Positions 14,601 to 24,607 of a stretch of DNA of 64,000 nucleotides are shown here, in pieces. Made by a program: the position numbers and the translations under genes. The notes under the pieces were generated by a model. It did not search any database. It had not been told where the DNA came from and saw only the letters and a program-made list of their open reading frames with translations. How positions within the stretch are numbered: the stretch's first letter is position 1; the number at the start of each line of letters is the position of its first letter. The stretch comes from Hymenolepis diminuta. Taxonomy: Eukaryota > Platyhelminthes > Cestoda > Cyclophyllidea > Hymenolepididae. The DNA is taken from assembly GCA_900708905.1 (NCBI GenBank), contig CAADRB010000003.1:3463691-3527690 (forward strand). The letters are read 5' to 3'.

Positions 14601-16887
14601 ATCATATCCTCATCAGTTGACATGCTCGTCTTTGAAATCAGAATTTACGGATTCTATGCCGATCAGCATACACTGAGGGGAATGATTAAGTCTAGATAAT
14701 AGAGCAATGAAATCAGGATTTCTCCATGATCCTACAACGCTATCAAAGATGAGCATCGAACAAGGTATCCCACATAATTTTGGGAGTTATTCTACAATAG
14801 TGAATCCAGAAATGGCTTGTACTTCTTTTCCAAAATCACTGAATTTACCATTAAAGAATTAAAAGAGAAAAAATGAAACTAGTGAAACTTATCCAACAAA
14901 GTTTCCCTTATCCCATTTGATTGATGAAAGGTGTCAATTATAAGTTTATTTGATACTTTTATCTCTCAGCTGATTTCTTTCCACTAAGGAGGAGAAGAAA
15001 AAATTTAACTTTCGTCAATCAAAAAATAATTCATGAACAAATTTTTTTCTGCGCATATCCATATCTGCACAAAAGGAAATCAAATGGACAATAAAGCAAA
15101 ACAAACAAACATTTTTCCTAACGAGTTTCGTTCAGAACAACAAAGCAGATGTAAAAATTCAGAGATCAAAACAGAACATCGAGAAAATGTAAGTCAAACG
15201 TAAAGTCTCATCCTTTTCCAAATGGATGGAAAGAAAGTTGATTGACATTGAAAGCTAAGACGGTTATTTTTTGCCTGTCTTTGAGGACAAGAGGACAATA
15301 AAATAAATTGTATTTAAGAATGAAACGTCACAGACCTTTTTGCAGTAGAAAAGTAATTTGTGCCAGTGAGAAAAAATGAGCAACAAAGCATGAAGCTGAT
15401 ACAAACGTGGTGCAAGCAGAATCAAAAGATGGTGAGTTTAGAATAGAACAATAAATAGGACAAAATAAGAATAAATAGAGGAGGAATGACTTAAATGTAA
15501 AAACCCCTTACAGATTTACCCAATCAGAAGTTAAGAAATCAGTTAGAGGCTGAGCGAATGCATAAATTGATTGCTGAAAGACCAAGCTAAAAGCACAAAA
15601 TCTTCGAAAAATCAAGCATAAAGAAGACGTGGGATATTTAATGCTAGATCTTTGTAGGTTTGTAACTTTGGCAATGTTAAACCACATTGCGAAATTCACT
15701 AGATAGACAATATTGAATTGACTTTAGTTATTTTCGAACGAATAAGAGAAAATCACTAGCAATCTAGAACATGTATTGTCCTACTATTCAATAAATATAC
15801 TGACAGCTCCGGCTAAATCCTTAACTCAGAGAATATTGTTATCCGATTCTCCTAATGACAAGCGTTGACAGTACTCATTGCTGTCATTACCAGTCAGATT
15901 GCAAGAACTTCTGTTTTGAGTATCACCTATTTCTAGTCTTTTCGATTGTACATTAACCACTGACATTACTTTTACTTACTTAATTTCCAGGTCTACCTGA
16001 ATGGCCCACGCATTTTTAATTTTTACATAAACACCCCTGAAACTCTTAAACAATCCAATGTGTGTTTGGAGAACAAAATGTAAAGAGAATAAATATATTC
16101 CGCTTACGACAATGAGCTTGAACATTTGGAGGGAGACTTCCAACAGAGTTGATATGTGGCTGTTGAAGGGGATTCACACTAAACATCCGCACAGAACCAG
16201 TGGAAGTGACAAGTGCAAATCTATGCTTATCAACTGGATTCCATGCCAAATCATGAATGCTGCCCTCAGCCACTGGAATATCCAGGGAGTTTTCAACAAC
16301 GCCATGAGGCGGCTGTGCAGACTAGCCATAAATAAAACCATAATTAGTTGATTACAGTAGACGAAGATACTTATTTTATCCTGCATATAAAACCGATTTT
16401 ACCAGTTGTTGAGCATTAAGCAATTGAATAGATGTGTCGAACGCAATGAGAAGAAAACTTCCAGAGCTATTGACGCAGATCCATGTAATTGGTCGAGGGA
16501 AGGAAATTGAAAGACAGGGCCGAAAACCGGCCAACGGTTTGTCCTTCCTTTGAGCGAAAGAACCACTGGCCTGGGCGTAGTCTTTCGAGTTGAAAACAGC
16601 CAGATCTTAATATTTAAAAATTGAAAACAAATTAGTTTCTATATACGCATAAAAACAAATTTGCATTCCCATTAAATTCATAAGAACTTCAAGCAAGTGA
16701 ATTAGAAGTTAAGATTTTATCTGTTGACGAATTTAAAAATGGCAAAACCACTTGTTTTTCACTTGCCATTTTTCCGGGCGACAAATATAATTCCATTTGG
16801 CGAAGCAGCCAAAAGATTCGATTTTTTAGATATTTCATTAATATCGAAGGGAATATGATGCAACTCCTCCGTAGTTAGGTTATCCAT
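2612..16887 (-). CDS. NUP214: Nucleoporin NUP214-type, N-terminal beta-propeller (5' part of gene)
   Basis: Four joined exons on the minus strand: 16887-16767, 16605-16403, 16321-16108 and 2779-2612, with phases agreeing at every junction (about 235 codons). The start is ATG at 16887-16885. The product reads like the N-terminal WD-type propeller of human NUP214. NLLAASPNGIIFVARKN aligns with its LLAVSNKYGLVFAGGAS region, DLAVFNSK with GLQIFPTK, EGSIHDLAWNP with the GGMVIDMKWNP strand, and LSWSPKGKQLAL with VCWSPKGKQLAV. In known family members this domain sits on the cytoplasmic face of the nuclear pore and binds the mRNA-export helicase DDX19/Dbp5. The first intron (16606-16766) uses a GC donor (G|GCAAGT) with an AG acceptor. 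The third intron is 13.3 kb. The coiled-coil and FG-repeat parts are not seen and must lie left of this window. Identity is strong; the exact exon edges are my reading. Confidence 0.85.
4250..4425 (-). repeat. tRNA-derived SINE-like copy
   Basis: Read on the minus strand it carries a phrase close to 'AAGTCAAAGGTTATGGGATCGAT' split over the tRNA B-box region, then GGCCAGCTGCACTGGTTAAT and a tail with GAGTTTCACCAATG. The same order of motifs recurs in the other copies. It explains the 98-codon open frame here, which is therefore not a gene. Confidence 0.5.
5625..5745 (+). repeat. tRNA-derived SINE-like copy
   Basis: GTGGCGTAGCTGTTAGTACG followed by CTCATTTGCCATGTAAGAGGTTAC matches the A-box to B-box portion of the family. 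CACATTGGTTAATTCTGGCT matches its middle portion. Degenerate. Confidence 0.4.
7619..7772. other. Assembly gap (154 N)
   Basis: Run of N inside the long NUP214 intron. Open frames reported across it are artefacts. Confidence 0.99.
12505..12590 (+). repeat. SINE-like tail fragment
   Basis: GGTTAATTCTGGTA followed by AGAATGTGAGTTTCTGACAAG matches the 3' half of the SINE-like family (GCAGAATTCGCGTTTCTCACC in the copy at 14.5 kb). The tRNA-like head is missing. Confidence 0.35.
14385..14545 (+). repeat. tRNA-derived SINE-like copy, best preserved
   Basis: The head reads GTGGTGTAATGGTTAATGTG (A-box-like), then GTTCGTCTGCAAAATCAGAG and a B-box-like AGATTCAATGTCC. It is followed by the shared body CACACCCAGCGAGTGAAATGG and the GAATTCGCGTTTCTCACCAA tail. 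A real tRNA gene is unlikely, because the sequence does not close a cloverleaf and the motifs repeat across the window. Confidence 0.55.
14610..14750 (+). repeat. Degenerate SINE-like copy adjoining the previous one
   Basis: ATGCTCGTCTTTGAAATCAG, a B-box-like GATTCTATGCC, a body ACTGAGGGGAATG and a tail AATCAGGATTTCTCC follow the same order as the copy about 220 bp upstream. The arrangement is a head-to-tail pair. Confidence 0.4.
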
Positions 16888-18225
16888 GTTTTTTAAGTAG
16901 CAATACTTAAAAAGGCTCTATACCTATGAATTTATACAGTGCGCCGAACTGTCTTAAATATGATTGGCCCGATTTTAGATTCGAAATATCATGAAACAGT
17001 TAAAGATTTTATTCTTTAAATCTTCCGATTTATACTTAAAGGTAAATATGAACAATCCATGAGTTTATACGTGGAGTTTTTATTGTCATCATTTTTTATT
17101 ATTAATGACGCGTTGTTTTCACATGTGATGGTTTACCACCTGGCATTTAATATTTTCTGGACGTCCTTTCTGTAGAAGAAAGTATAACTAACTGTCTCTG
17201 TGTAAATATGATCCAGTATAATTTAAATATACATGTCTATATTTCCCACGTTATTTGTAAATCTTTACGAGGCTGACACAACCTCTCTATTTTATCTGTC
17301 GGCAATGTTTCTCTTAAAACTGCCACAAAATCTGTGTTCACTTACTTGTTTGTGATGAATTTTATTATACTTTCAAGGGTGATAAACTAACTACTTGCAG
17401 TGGCAAGCACTATCGTATTATGTTGATATTCCTTTTAAGATTTTTTTAATCTTTACTTCGGTGTTTGATGTGATTAAAGCGTTTTTTGTTGTTCATTATA
17501 GAATATAATATAAGTTGGACTCCTGATAGTCGTTGATCGAAAAAATATGATTAGATTCATGCCATTGAAGGAGCATACGTTACAATTTCACTTTTACTCC
17601 TATTAACTAATAAATACTCCTTTCCTTTTGACACTATTCTCGAGGAAATTTCCTCCGTACACATTTTTCCAATTCGTTGTTGAAACTTTACCTACTTTTG
17701 AATCACTACATATCTTACGCAGGAAAACTACCATTCATTGTATGGCCATCGTCAAAGAACTTGGTATAGCAAGAGAGTAGTTACCGTGATATTTATATCT
17801 TCATCTTGTCAATTAGCTACTAGGACCAATATAAAATAAAAGCACAATGACGATTTGTGATCCTGAAGTGTTGTCGTGACGGAAGATCATGTGAAATTAC
17901 CGAAAGATACGCGCATTAAATAGAATATATAGTCGACCTAACTCTCAGATAATAATTTTTATTCATTGTTGACCAAACGAACAAAGGAGGCTAAACGTAA
18001 CTCCGATTTCCCTCACTACAGACTGAAACTTATTCCGTTCTTTAAAAAAATATTCCAAGCATTCTCACTTCTCTCTATCTCTCTCATTCCTTATGATAGT
18101 TAAATCTTTGATCTTCTGATTTTGAGAAAGGTTGATGTCCTTTTTAACCCCTACCTAGTTTCACGGGTTTAACCTGACTAGGATCTTTACAGTAGTTCTA
18201 TTGATCTAATATGGTACTTTTTATA

Positions 18226-18490
18226 GCCAGCAGATGTCTATCAACATTTGGCGGTTAGAAATGATTGACTGGCGATAAGATCGCCACTACAGTGTCCACA
18301 GGTGGTCCCGCTGTGTGTTTGTCCATTCTAACATAGATTCCTAAACAGATGTCGATCATCACGCCGAGACACCGACGACGGGACATGACTAACGTCTAAA
18401 GAAGAAATGTTTTGTATATAAACATAATTTACTTATTAATAAATTGGGGTGGCTTGCCTGCCACCTCCGGGGTGACCCGGCGACATGGGT
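18226..18490 (+). mobile_element. Candidate solo LTR
   Basis: This block stands out by composition and layout. CAGCAGATG and GAGACACCGACGACGGGAC lead to a TATA-like TATATAAAC, then AATAAATTGGGG (a possible poly(A) signal), then a GC-rich GCCACCTCCGGGGTGACCCG. That order resembles U3-R-U5 of a gypsy-type LTR. No second copy or internal region is seen here, and the ends are not fixed. Confidence 0.35.
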
Positions 18491-18714
18491 GACTTGACTT
18501 ATTCCATCTATTCCTTCTATTCGATAGGTCCTTCAACGTTATTACAGTACTGCTTTAATTTCAAAGCTTCCCTAGTTGAACCCCTACTTAAAAATTGATA
18601 ACCTAAATTCCAGAATCTGATTTTTCACTCCAAACGACTTGATCTCTCCCTTCAATGACTAAATAAAAGGACTCAAAGGATATATCATAGCTCACAAACA
18701 ATTTACTATTCCAG

Positions 18715-18720
18715 TTTATT
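18715..18720 (-). promoter_or_regulatory. Poly(A) signal AATAAA of the LRR gene
   Basis: TTTATT on the plus strand is AATAAA on the minus strand, about 58 bases past the TGA at 18780-18778. Confidence 0.6.
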
Positions 18721-18777
18721 ATACAAAAAGAGATATTAAGCCAGAAAACAGGCAGCAACCCCAAAGGTTAAGGGAAC

Positions 18778-21700
18778 TCAAGGAGTTTTTGCAATCCTTA
18801 AAAGGCACTTAGGCGGCAAGTGATTTTTCAACTCAGTTTCCTGTTCATCCCTGCAGAATAAAAGCTCACACTTGTGATTTACATACAAATATATGTGGAT
18901 ATTGAAGGTAAAAATAACCATACTTACGTCATATCCCTAGCGATAATACGTTCCAGTGCCGACAGCTCCCTAACAATACGAATGAGTTGTCGAGTTGAGA
19001 GAATTTCCGATTGTTTACCAAAGTCAATTTCCTGAAGATGCCTTGCCATAAGGATGCTTGACACCAATTCATTGACTGACCGATTGTCTACAGCTTCAAG
19101 ACTATTCATTGGCAGGTGAAGCTTGCACAAACTTTTTGACAAATTTTTTATTATTTTGGTGAGTTTGGAAACGGGGAAAGACGAAGCAAAGAAACTCAAA
19201 CTAAGCTCTTTAAGAGGAATGTCCATCTCTAAAATCAATAAATACATTATTTAAATTATTATTTAAGCAGCATAAAAGCACAGGTAACCACTTCTTACCT
19301 GAAAGTCTTTGTATATATTCACAATTCACCGATGGAAGTTGTGCAAAACCGTTGATGTATTGCACTGGTTGACCATTGATTTGATCCAAAAATTGTTCTA
19401 TGTTTAATTGGTCGCATCTCTGCACATCGATCCGAATTAAACCGCACTTCTTCTCATATGGAGTGACCTTTGGCACAAGAAATGGAGGGAATAGAACGAG
19501 TTTGCGCGAACACATTACAAAGCGAAGTTCCTGTAATGACGCCACTCCGTCAATTGAATGGTAAAATCCAGTTACCTATGGCAAAATAAACAACTAAACA
19601 CCTCTTGTACCGTAATGCTTAATAATTAGTCTTAATAAACGGGAATGGAAAACATAAACACTTATTTTTAATACTGAGAATTGGACTTAAAAATGATACC
19701 TTTAATTCTATGTAAATTGACCCTTAAATAAATTATTTAAAAAACAATTATAAGCACATTGCGACAGAAGAATTTGAATTAGACCGGTAATCTTGTCAGG
19801 CCCATGTGGGGGAGAATGTACATTAGCACGCAGAGCGTGGACCAACCGGGGAAAACAGCGGATAGTGACTTCTGCTGTTCTAGAGGTCAATGACCATTGC
19901 AACAAGATGATCGCTTTCTCCCAGCTTTGTAACTTTTACACTCCTCGGTGCAACTTTCCGTCCTTCATATAGTTTACACTTTATGTCTCTTCATTCAATA
20001 AGACTAATTCAGAACACGTTTCCTGAAAGATATTTGTCTTACTTCTGTGTTCTGGAAATTCAGAACGCGAAGATTTGGGAAAAGCTTGACGACAGCTAAC
20101 AAACTGGAATCTTTAAATGCAGTGCCATTAACAGCGAGAATTTGCAAAGGCGAAACGACTACGCCGTCCAAACAATGATAATGCCATAACTCTTCCCAAC
20201 AACATTCAGAATATTCGTTGTTTGTAATTGCAAGGCTCTTCAATTTTGGTAAAGCTAAAAATTAGTGAAAAAATATTATATATTAAGAACCTCATTTCCG
20301 TATTAGAAAAAACTATCGCAACTAAACTTACCTGCAAGTGATTTTAGTACGTCACCATCTACGAATTCCTGACCAGTGATATTTAAATAATGTAGGTTTT
20401 TCAATTCTAAAGGGGCAAACGAGGAGACAGAAATGTAAGACACACTACTCAAATTAAAATAAGCAGAGGAGAAAATCACCTGCGAGGATTTTAAGTTGTT
20501 CAGCACCGAGAGTGTCTGGAATGTTCGCAAGATTTAACCCAGCTAATCTTGGCCAACTGACGGCTAATTCATAGATCATCTCCCTGCTCACTTGGTTATG
20601 GCTCAAATCCAAATCGTATACAAAGCTGTAGAACACGCAAAAATCTTTTTACTTATAAGTATTTAAGTAGACTAATTAACAACGACTTGTTCAAACTAAC
20701 TTTTTCAATAGGGCGAGAGTCGAAGCATTCAGTTGATAGTTACACCTTAATTTCTCAATAATTTCACTACTTAATTGTACTGGCAGACAAGCCCAACTGA
20801 GTTGTTTAGAAAGGACCCAGAGACCTTCTATATAACTTCCGCTGAAAGCGTTGATACCATGGAAGTCCAAATGGAATCTGCCAATGACCTGAATGTATCT
20901 CATCAAGACGTTAATACACAACTCTCGAAGAGTGAGAAGTAGCGCAATGGATGAGGATCCTTGAGATTCTGGTCTAGACGTTCCTCTTCCCAGTAAAATG
21001 CTGAACAAGTCTAAATGTCCTAGAATTAAATGAAAGAGAAGTAGTCAAAGTGATCCGAAGGGATATAGTTGGACAAAAATAAATAACTTTGAACCAAAAA
21101 AAATTAGCATAAAAAATTTATGGTTAAATACTATAAATATTGTATTTTTATTAAAGTATGCTAAATTACACAGTCGTTTCATTGTATAATGTGGGTAACT
21201 TACGGAAGTTTGCTTAATCCTGTGTTATTATTAAGTTCCGGGGGAGGGGGATGGGGGGGGTGNNNNAAAGTATTTTGGAGATTAATAAGGTCATAATAGA
21301 AATAATTATTGACATGGCAGAAACTCACTTCGACGAAAGCGTTTTGAAGGTGGCATAGAATTAGGAGGAGAAGCTCCAAAATCATCGTGCCTATTATTAT
21401 TACCATCAGCATCTGAAGGAAAAGGCCGGCGGTGGCAAAAGGTTGCACTTCCAGATTGTTGGATATTCAAGCATGTCTCGGAATCTGCCCGAAAGTGAAA
21501 GACAAAGATAACAAAGCGAATCATAATGTCCTCTGTAAGAGCACATTATAATAAAAAAATATACACTAAAGGCTACCATGTTCTAGCAGGACACTGGTGC
21601 TTCTTGTAATTCCGAGATCAGCAAGAAGGGAAGTTCTGGTCGCTGGATTATTCAGTTGACGTAGTGAAGAGTCCACGATAGTAGTCAGACTAATACAGGG

Positions 21701-21992
21701 AAGGTCCAAAGTTACAATTGAGTGGTGTCGAGTTCTAACATCCAAAATGAGAAATTGGACAAAATTTTCCAAATCTTGTTGAGTTGATATAGAGGGATTG
21801 AACTGCCCAATGTTTGGACGGGAAATAGGAGAAAAATAGGGGGAGATATGAAACTAGGAGGAACACAGACATCACATAAGAAGAAACCCAAATATTCGGA
21901 CTAAGACAACTAGTGAAAAAGAAACTTACTTTGATAAATATCACCGAGGAATGATCTTCCGTTCTTCCACTACTAGAAGGACTTAATTCCAT
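18778..21992 (-). CDS. Leucine-rich-repeat protein with elongin BC-box (ZYG11/ZER1-like)
   Basis: Ten exons on the minus strand join in frame: 21992-21930, 21802-21577, 21484-21329, 21010-20701, 20625-20480, 20406-20332, 20254-20043, 19575-19299, 19228-18928 and 18850-18778. They total 1839 bp, 612 aa. After about 150 residues of low similarity, including a Ser/Pro/Arg-rich stretch with SMPPSKRFRR, comes TLRELCINVL. It fits the elongin B/C box (S/T-L-xxx-C-xxx-aliphatic) and mirrors SLLDICLNFL of human ZYG11B. LSSEIIEKL recalls LPSEICDRL of ZER1. Leucine-rich repeats follow (YDLDLSHN, RLAGLNLANI, NLHYLNITG, KLKSLAITN, NLRVLNFQNT, SLQELRFV). ZYG11/ZER1 proteins are substrate receptors of CUL2 ligases that recognise N-terminal glycine degrons. 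The armadillo-like C-terminal half of those proteins is absent; the frame ends CLLRIAKTP. The start ATG follows an acceptor-like TTTTAG, so a 5' leader exon or trans-splicing is possible. The gene model is solid; the family is inferred. Confidence 0.75.
19780..19950 (-). repeat. Dispersed repeat R2 inside an LRR-gene intron
   Basis: On the minus strand GAGAAAGCGATCATCTTGTT, then GTCCACGCTCTGCGTGCT, match the R2 family seen near 30.9, 34.7, 35.5 and 41.7 kb. It explains the 65-codon open frame in this intron, which is not an exon: the flanking exons join in phase 0 without it. Confidence 0.5.
21237..21266 (+). other. G-rich tract beside a 4-N gap
   Basis: Three G runs of 5, 5 and 8 bases (21240-21260) are followed by TG and four N. 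It lies in an intron of the LRR gene and would be C-rich in the transcript. It could form a G-quadruplex on the plus strand; the gap is probably a sequencing failure at this tract. Confidence 0.6.
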
Positions 21993-22076
21993 GTTTGGTT
22001 GTCTAAAACAATAAAAATATCCAATATTATTATTGAAAAGACAAGAGCAATATAATTAATTATACAATGTTAACAT

Positions 22077-22367
22077 ATGGGAGAAAATTCCATTAAGAAG
22101 TTAGTTGCAAGTGATGAAAAGCAAAGCGATTTGAGACACTCGGGAGTAGTATTACCCATGGCAACGTGCAACAACACACTATGGAAAGACACCGAAACAC
22201 GAAAAAGTAATGAGCAAAATTGGAGTTCGGGTAGAAGTAAAGTCAGGTATGGATATGGTTCATTGCTATATATTGAAATATTCCAAGATTCACACTTTCT
22301 GAAACCCACAATTGAATTTAGCCGAAAACATTCAGTTCTTAGGTTGAATAAGCTGAGTGCTTGGTGA
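22077..22367 (+). CDS. Unsupported 96-codon open frame upstream of the LRR gene
   Basis: It has a true ATG, mixed amino-acid composition (begins MGENSIKKLVASDEKQSDLR) and no low-complexity bias. It lies divergently, 85 bp from the LRR gene start, in what should be promoter DNA. An equally long frame runs on the opposite strand. No family is recognised and no splice or poly(A) signal supports it. Confidence 0.15.
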   Translation: MGENSIKKLVASDEKQSDLRHSGVVLPMATCNNTLWKDTETRKSNEQNWSSGRSKVRYGYGSLLYIEIFQDSHFLKPTIEFSRKHSVLRLNKLSAW

Positions 22368-22687
22368 ACATTCAAATACACTTGCAGTTTAGCAGCACTT
22401 CAGAGTGGAATTAAATCTACAATATCAGGGACAAGAAGACAGAGCAAGTGCCATCCAATTGCTTAAACAAAAAAGGACGTTTCAATGTTCAAATCCTGAA
22501 TATGACTTATAAGGCAGATGAAAATGTTTTTTTACCCGGAAATTAGACACACACAATGCTCCATCCTGAAATTTTGTAGAAATTTGGGGACTGTGAGCTC
22601 CTAATAACATCAGCGGCGACGTGGCACTAAAACGAATTCCTTATCTTAATTAGTGAATTTTAAAAAGTCATAGATCAACTTGAAATC

Positions 22688-22962
22688 ATGAACAATGGAA
22701 CACAACGTATTAATGCCAAACGTGATGCTGCCCGATATTATGAACGTGAATCCAGAAAATTCTATACAAAATTGAGTGAACCGAAAGCAAAGCCCGAAAG
22801 AACACCCAGTAAGCTGCTTGACAACGAAATTAAGGTCATACAGTAATGAAAATTAATCAATATTTTCCCTTGACAGAAATAGCATTTTCATATTTTCTCT
22901 TTTACTGGAATAATGATAAACTATTATTCGCTTTTATATATTGGATGTTTAACATGGAGTGA
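22688..22962 (+). CDS. 68-residue small protein with hydrophobic C-terminal tail
   Basis: Two exons, 22688-22808 and 22877-22962, flank a 68-bp intron with donor A|GTAAGC and acceptor CCCTTGACAG. Joined they give 207 bp. The N-terminal 40 residues are basic and polar (RINAKRDAARYYERESRKFY, then KAKPERTP). The last 25 are hydrophobic with a central NND (IAFSYFLFYW, then LLFAFIYWMF). Such a layout suits a small tail-anchored or hairpin membrane protein. RAMP4/SERP proteins have similar length and layout, but the residues do not align convincingly. Without splicing the first exon would stop after 52 codons. An in-frame TAA lies upstream of the ATG. AATAAA occurs at 23188-23193, rather far downstream. 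Function unknown. Confidence 0.45.
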
Positions 22963-23872
22963 TTGTAGTCAAATTTTAGATTCTGTATGAGAAAAAAATT
23001 GAGCCAGCTGGTTCCGTCACATTCTCTTAAGGATTCATATCATTCTCAAACCTTTTTAGGAGTGTTGAGAACACTTAAGTTGTGTATAATAGAACAACTT
23101 TGATGGTGAGAAACACGGATTCAACCAAATTTCCAGTTAGCAGTAGTATGAACTAGGCTATTTCATTACGCTTTCTTAACTGCTGACAATAAACAAATAC
23201 CGTTCACAATGTTAAGGGTGAAACAAAGTACATTGTCGAACAGCGATGAAGATTGAGGAGGGGGAAAAAGGAGAACGAAGAAAGAGCGAGAAAGTGAGAA
23301 TCAGGTGATTACACCGACTGCATGAAAACCGACTGTGCAGATAAGACAGATAAATTAGCTGAATCATCACGACGTAGACACGAGTGAAACTCGATGTACA
23401 TCAGGTAGAGTTTGACCAAAGAAGAGTGGTTTAAGCAAACATTCGAAAGTAAAAATAATGTAACATAAAATCATTTACGCAAATATATGCTTCAGCAACA
23501 ATCTCGAGAGACGTATGGATATTCACACCTAAGACTAGAGACGTGTGGATAAACCACAGAAGGGAACCACTGACACGATAACCTGGTTAAATGAGTCAAT
23601 TTCTTCACGTAAATATTGTTATTTATAAAACACTATTAGGGAACTACGGAGGAATCGTTTTCCTTTGTCTCTATTACACCGAATCGAAAAGCATAAGTTT
23701 AAATAATGTAACTGTTGAGCAAATCTAACCAAATAACGATCAGAAGTGGTATAAAGTGCGATCTAGGATGAGACTAATGGATAATAATTAAATTAAGCCC
23801 TCTAATTCGAAAGCCCAATAAAGAAAGTGTCCGTCAACACAACTAGAGACTAACACAAGATCATTTCAAACT

Positions 23873-23878
23873 TTTATT
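23873..23878 (-). promoter_or_regulatory. Poly(A) signal AATAAA of the UBA-like gene
   Basis: TTTATT on the plus strand, 52 bases past the stop at 23932-23930 when read on the minus strand. Confidence 0.6.
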
Positions 23879-23929
23879 TCATAGAAAACAGTTTAATATG
23901 CAATATTCATTTGCAGTCCGAGTATCAAA

Positions 23930-24437
23930 TCAAATAAGGCAAAAAACAACAGACCTAACACCTTTATTCTCCTCAGATTGAATTACGGTAGGTTCACTAC
24001 AAAGCCGTCCGAACGCCAACCTTCTCCTCAATTCCTCAGCTTGAAATCCGAAAGACCTGAACAGAGCGTTCCCAAAAAGCGAAATCTGAATACAAAAAAT
24101 TAAATAATATAATTCATCAACTTACTTCCTTTGCTGTTCGATAAACGACTAGTTGGTCAATATTAGGTGAATGAATTCGCGGAAACCCTAAAAAATAAAT
24201 CGAGTTAATTGAAAAATCAACCTGGAGTTCTTAAATTTCGCCAGTTGAAAAACAGAATGCGCTTTCCTTTTTTTCGAGGACTAAAAGAGGCATTACTTAA
24301 TTAAAAAATGTTCGGATAACTAACTTTCCGCAGAGAAACTGAATAACTTGTTCTACGGATGTATGTCCTTCTTTCCTAGCGAAATCAATAGACTCGCCGG
24401 AAAATCCTAGTTCATAGAGATTCAAATACAAATCCAT
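23930..24437 (-). CDS. 129-residue UBA-like domain protein
   Basis: Four short exons on the minus strand: 24437-24325, 24280-24222, 24187-24126 and 24085-23930, separated by introns of 34-44 bp. All three introns are GT-AG and phases agree (390 bp in total). Residues 5-35 read LNLYELGFSGESIDFARKEG and on to HTSVEQVIQFL. This copies the UBA pattern: the MGF-type loop, then a 23-residue spacing to the final Leu with V-E in the third helix. UBA domains bind ubiquitin or structure ubiquitin-pathway proteins. The rest is basic (PRKKGKR), followed by ISLFGNALFRSFGF and a RRR-containing helix; I do not recognise it. Tight introns, agreeing phases and a poly(A) signal make the gene credible. More 5' exons are possible because CTGAG precedes the ATG by 9 bases. 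Confidence 0.65.
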
Positions 24438-24607
24438 TTGATAAGCTCAGAAAATATATTTAACTGCAATAATAAAAATTGAAAAGTAGAAAATTGTAAA
24501 ATTCAAATCAAAACTCTTGAATAAAAACGAGATTCAGACAGATAATCAGTGATTTTACTAATGCTACACCGCGATGCACAACATACAATAACCCAATTTC
24601 ATTCAAA

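Larger units (their letters stand above)
2780..16107 (-). other. 13.3-kb intron of NUP214 with SINE copies and an assembly gap
   Basis: This stretch separates two exons that join in phase 1 within the conserved HC|LSWSPKGK propeller strand. All open frames inside it are short, AT-rich and unlike any protein I recognise. It contains SINE-like copies near 4250, 5625, 12505, 14385 and 14610, and a 154-base run of N at 7619-7772. No conserved exon was found inside, but a nested gene with very small exons cannot be excluded by eye. Confidence 0.6.
16888..18777. other. Intergenic region between the NUP214 start and the LRR gene end
   Basis: It should hold the NUP214 promoter on the minus strand; no clear TATA box or initiator could be fixed. 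The only structured part is a candidate LTR at about 18226-18490. The rest is AT-rich and without coding signal. Confidence 0.4.

Noticed and set aside
19708..19905. 65-codon minus frame inside the LRR gene as an extra exon
   Set aside because: It lies within an R2 repeat copy, and the flanking exons join in phase 0 without it.
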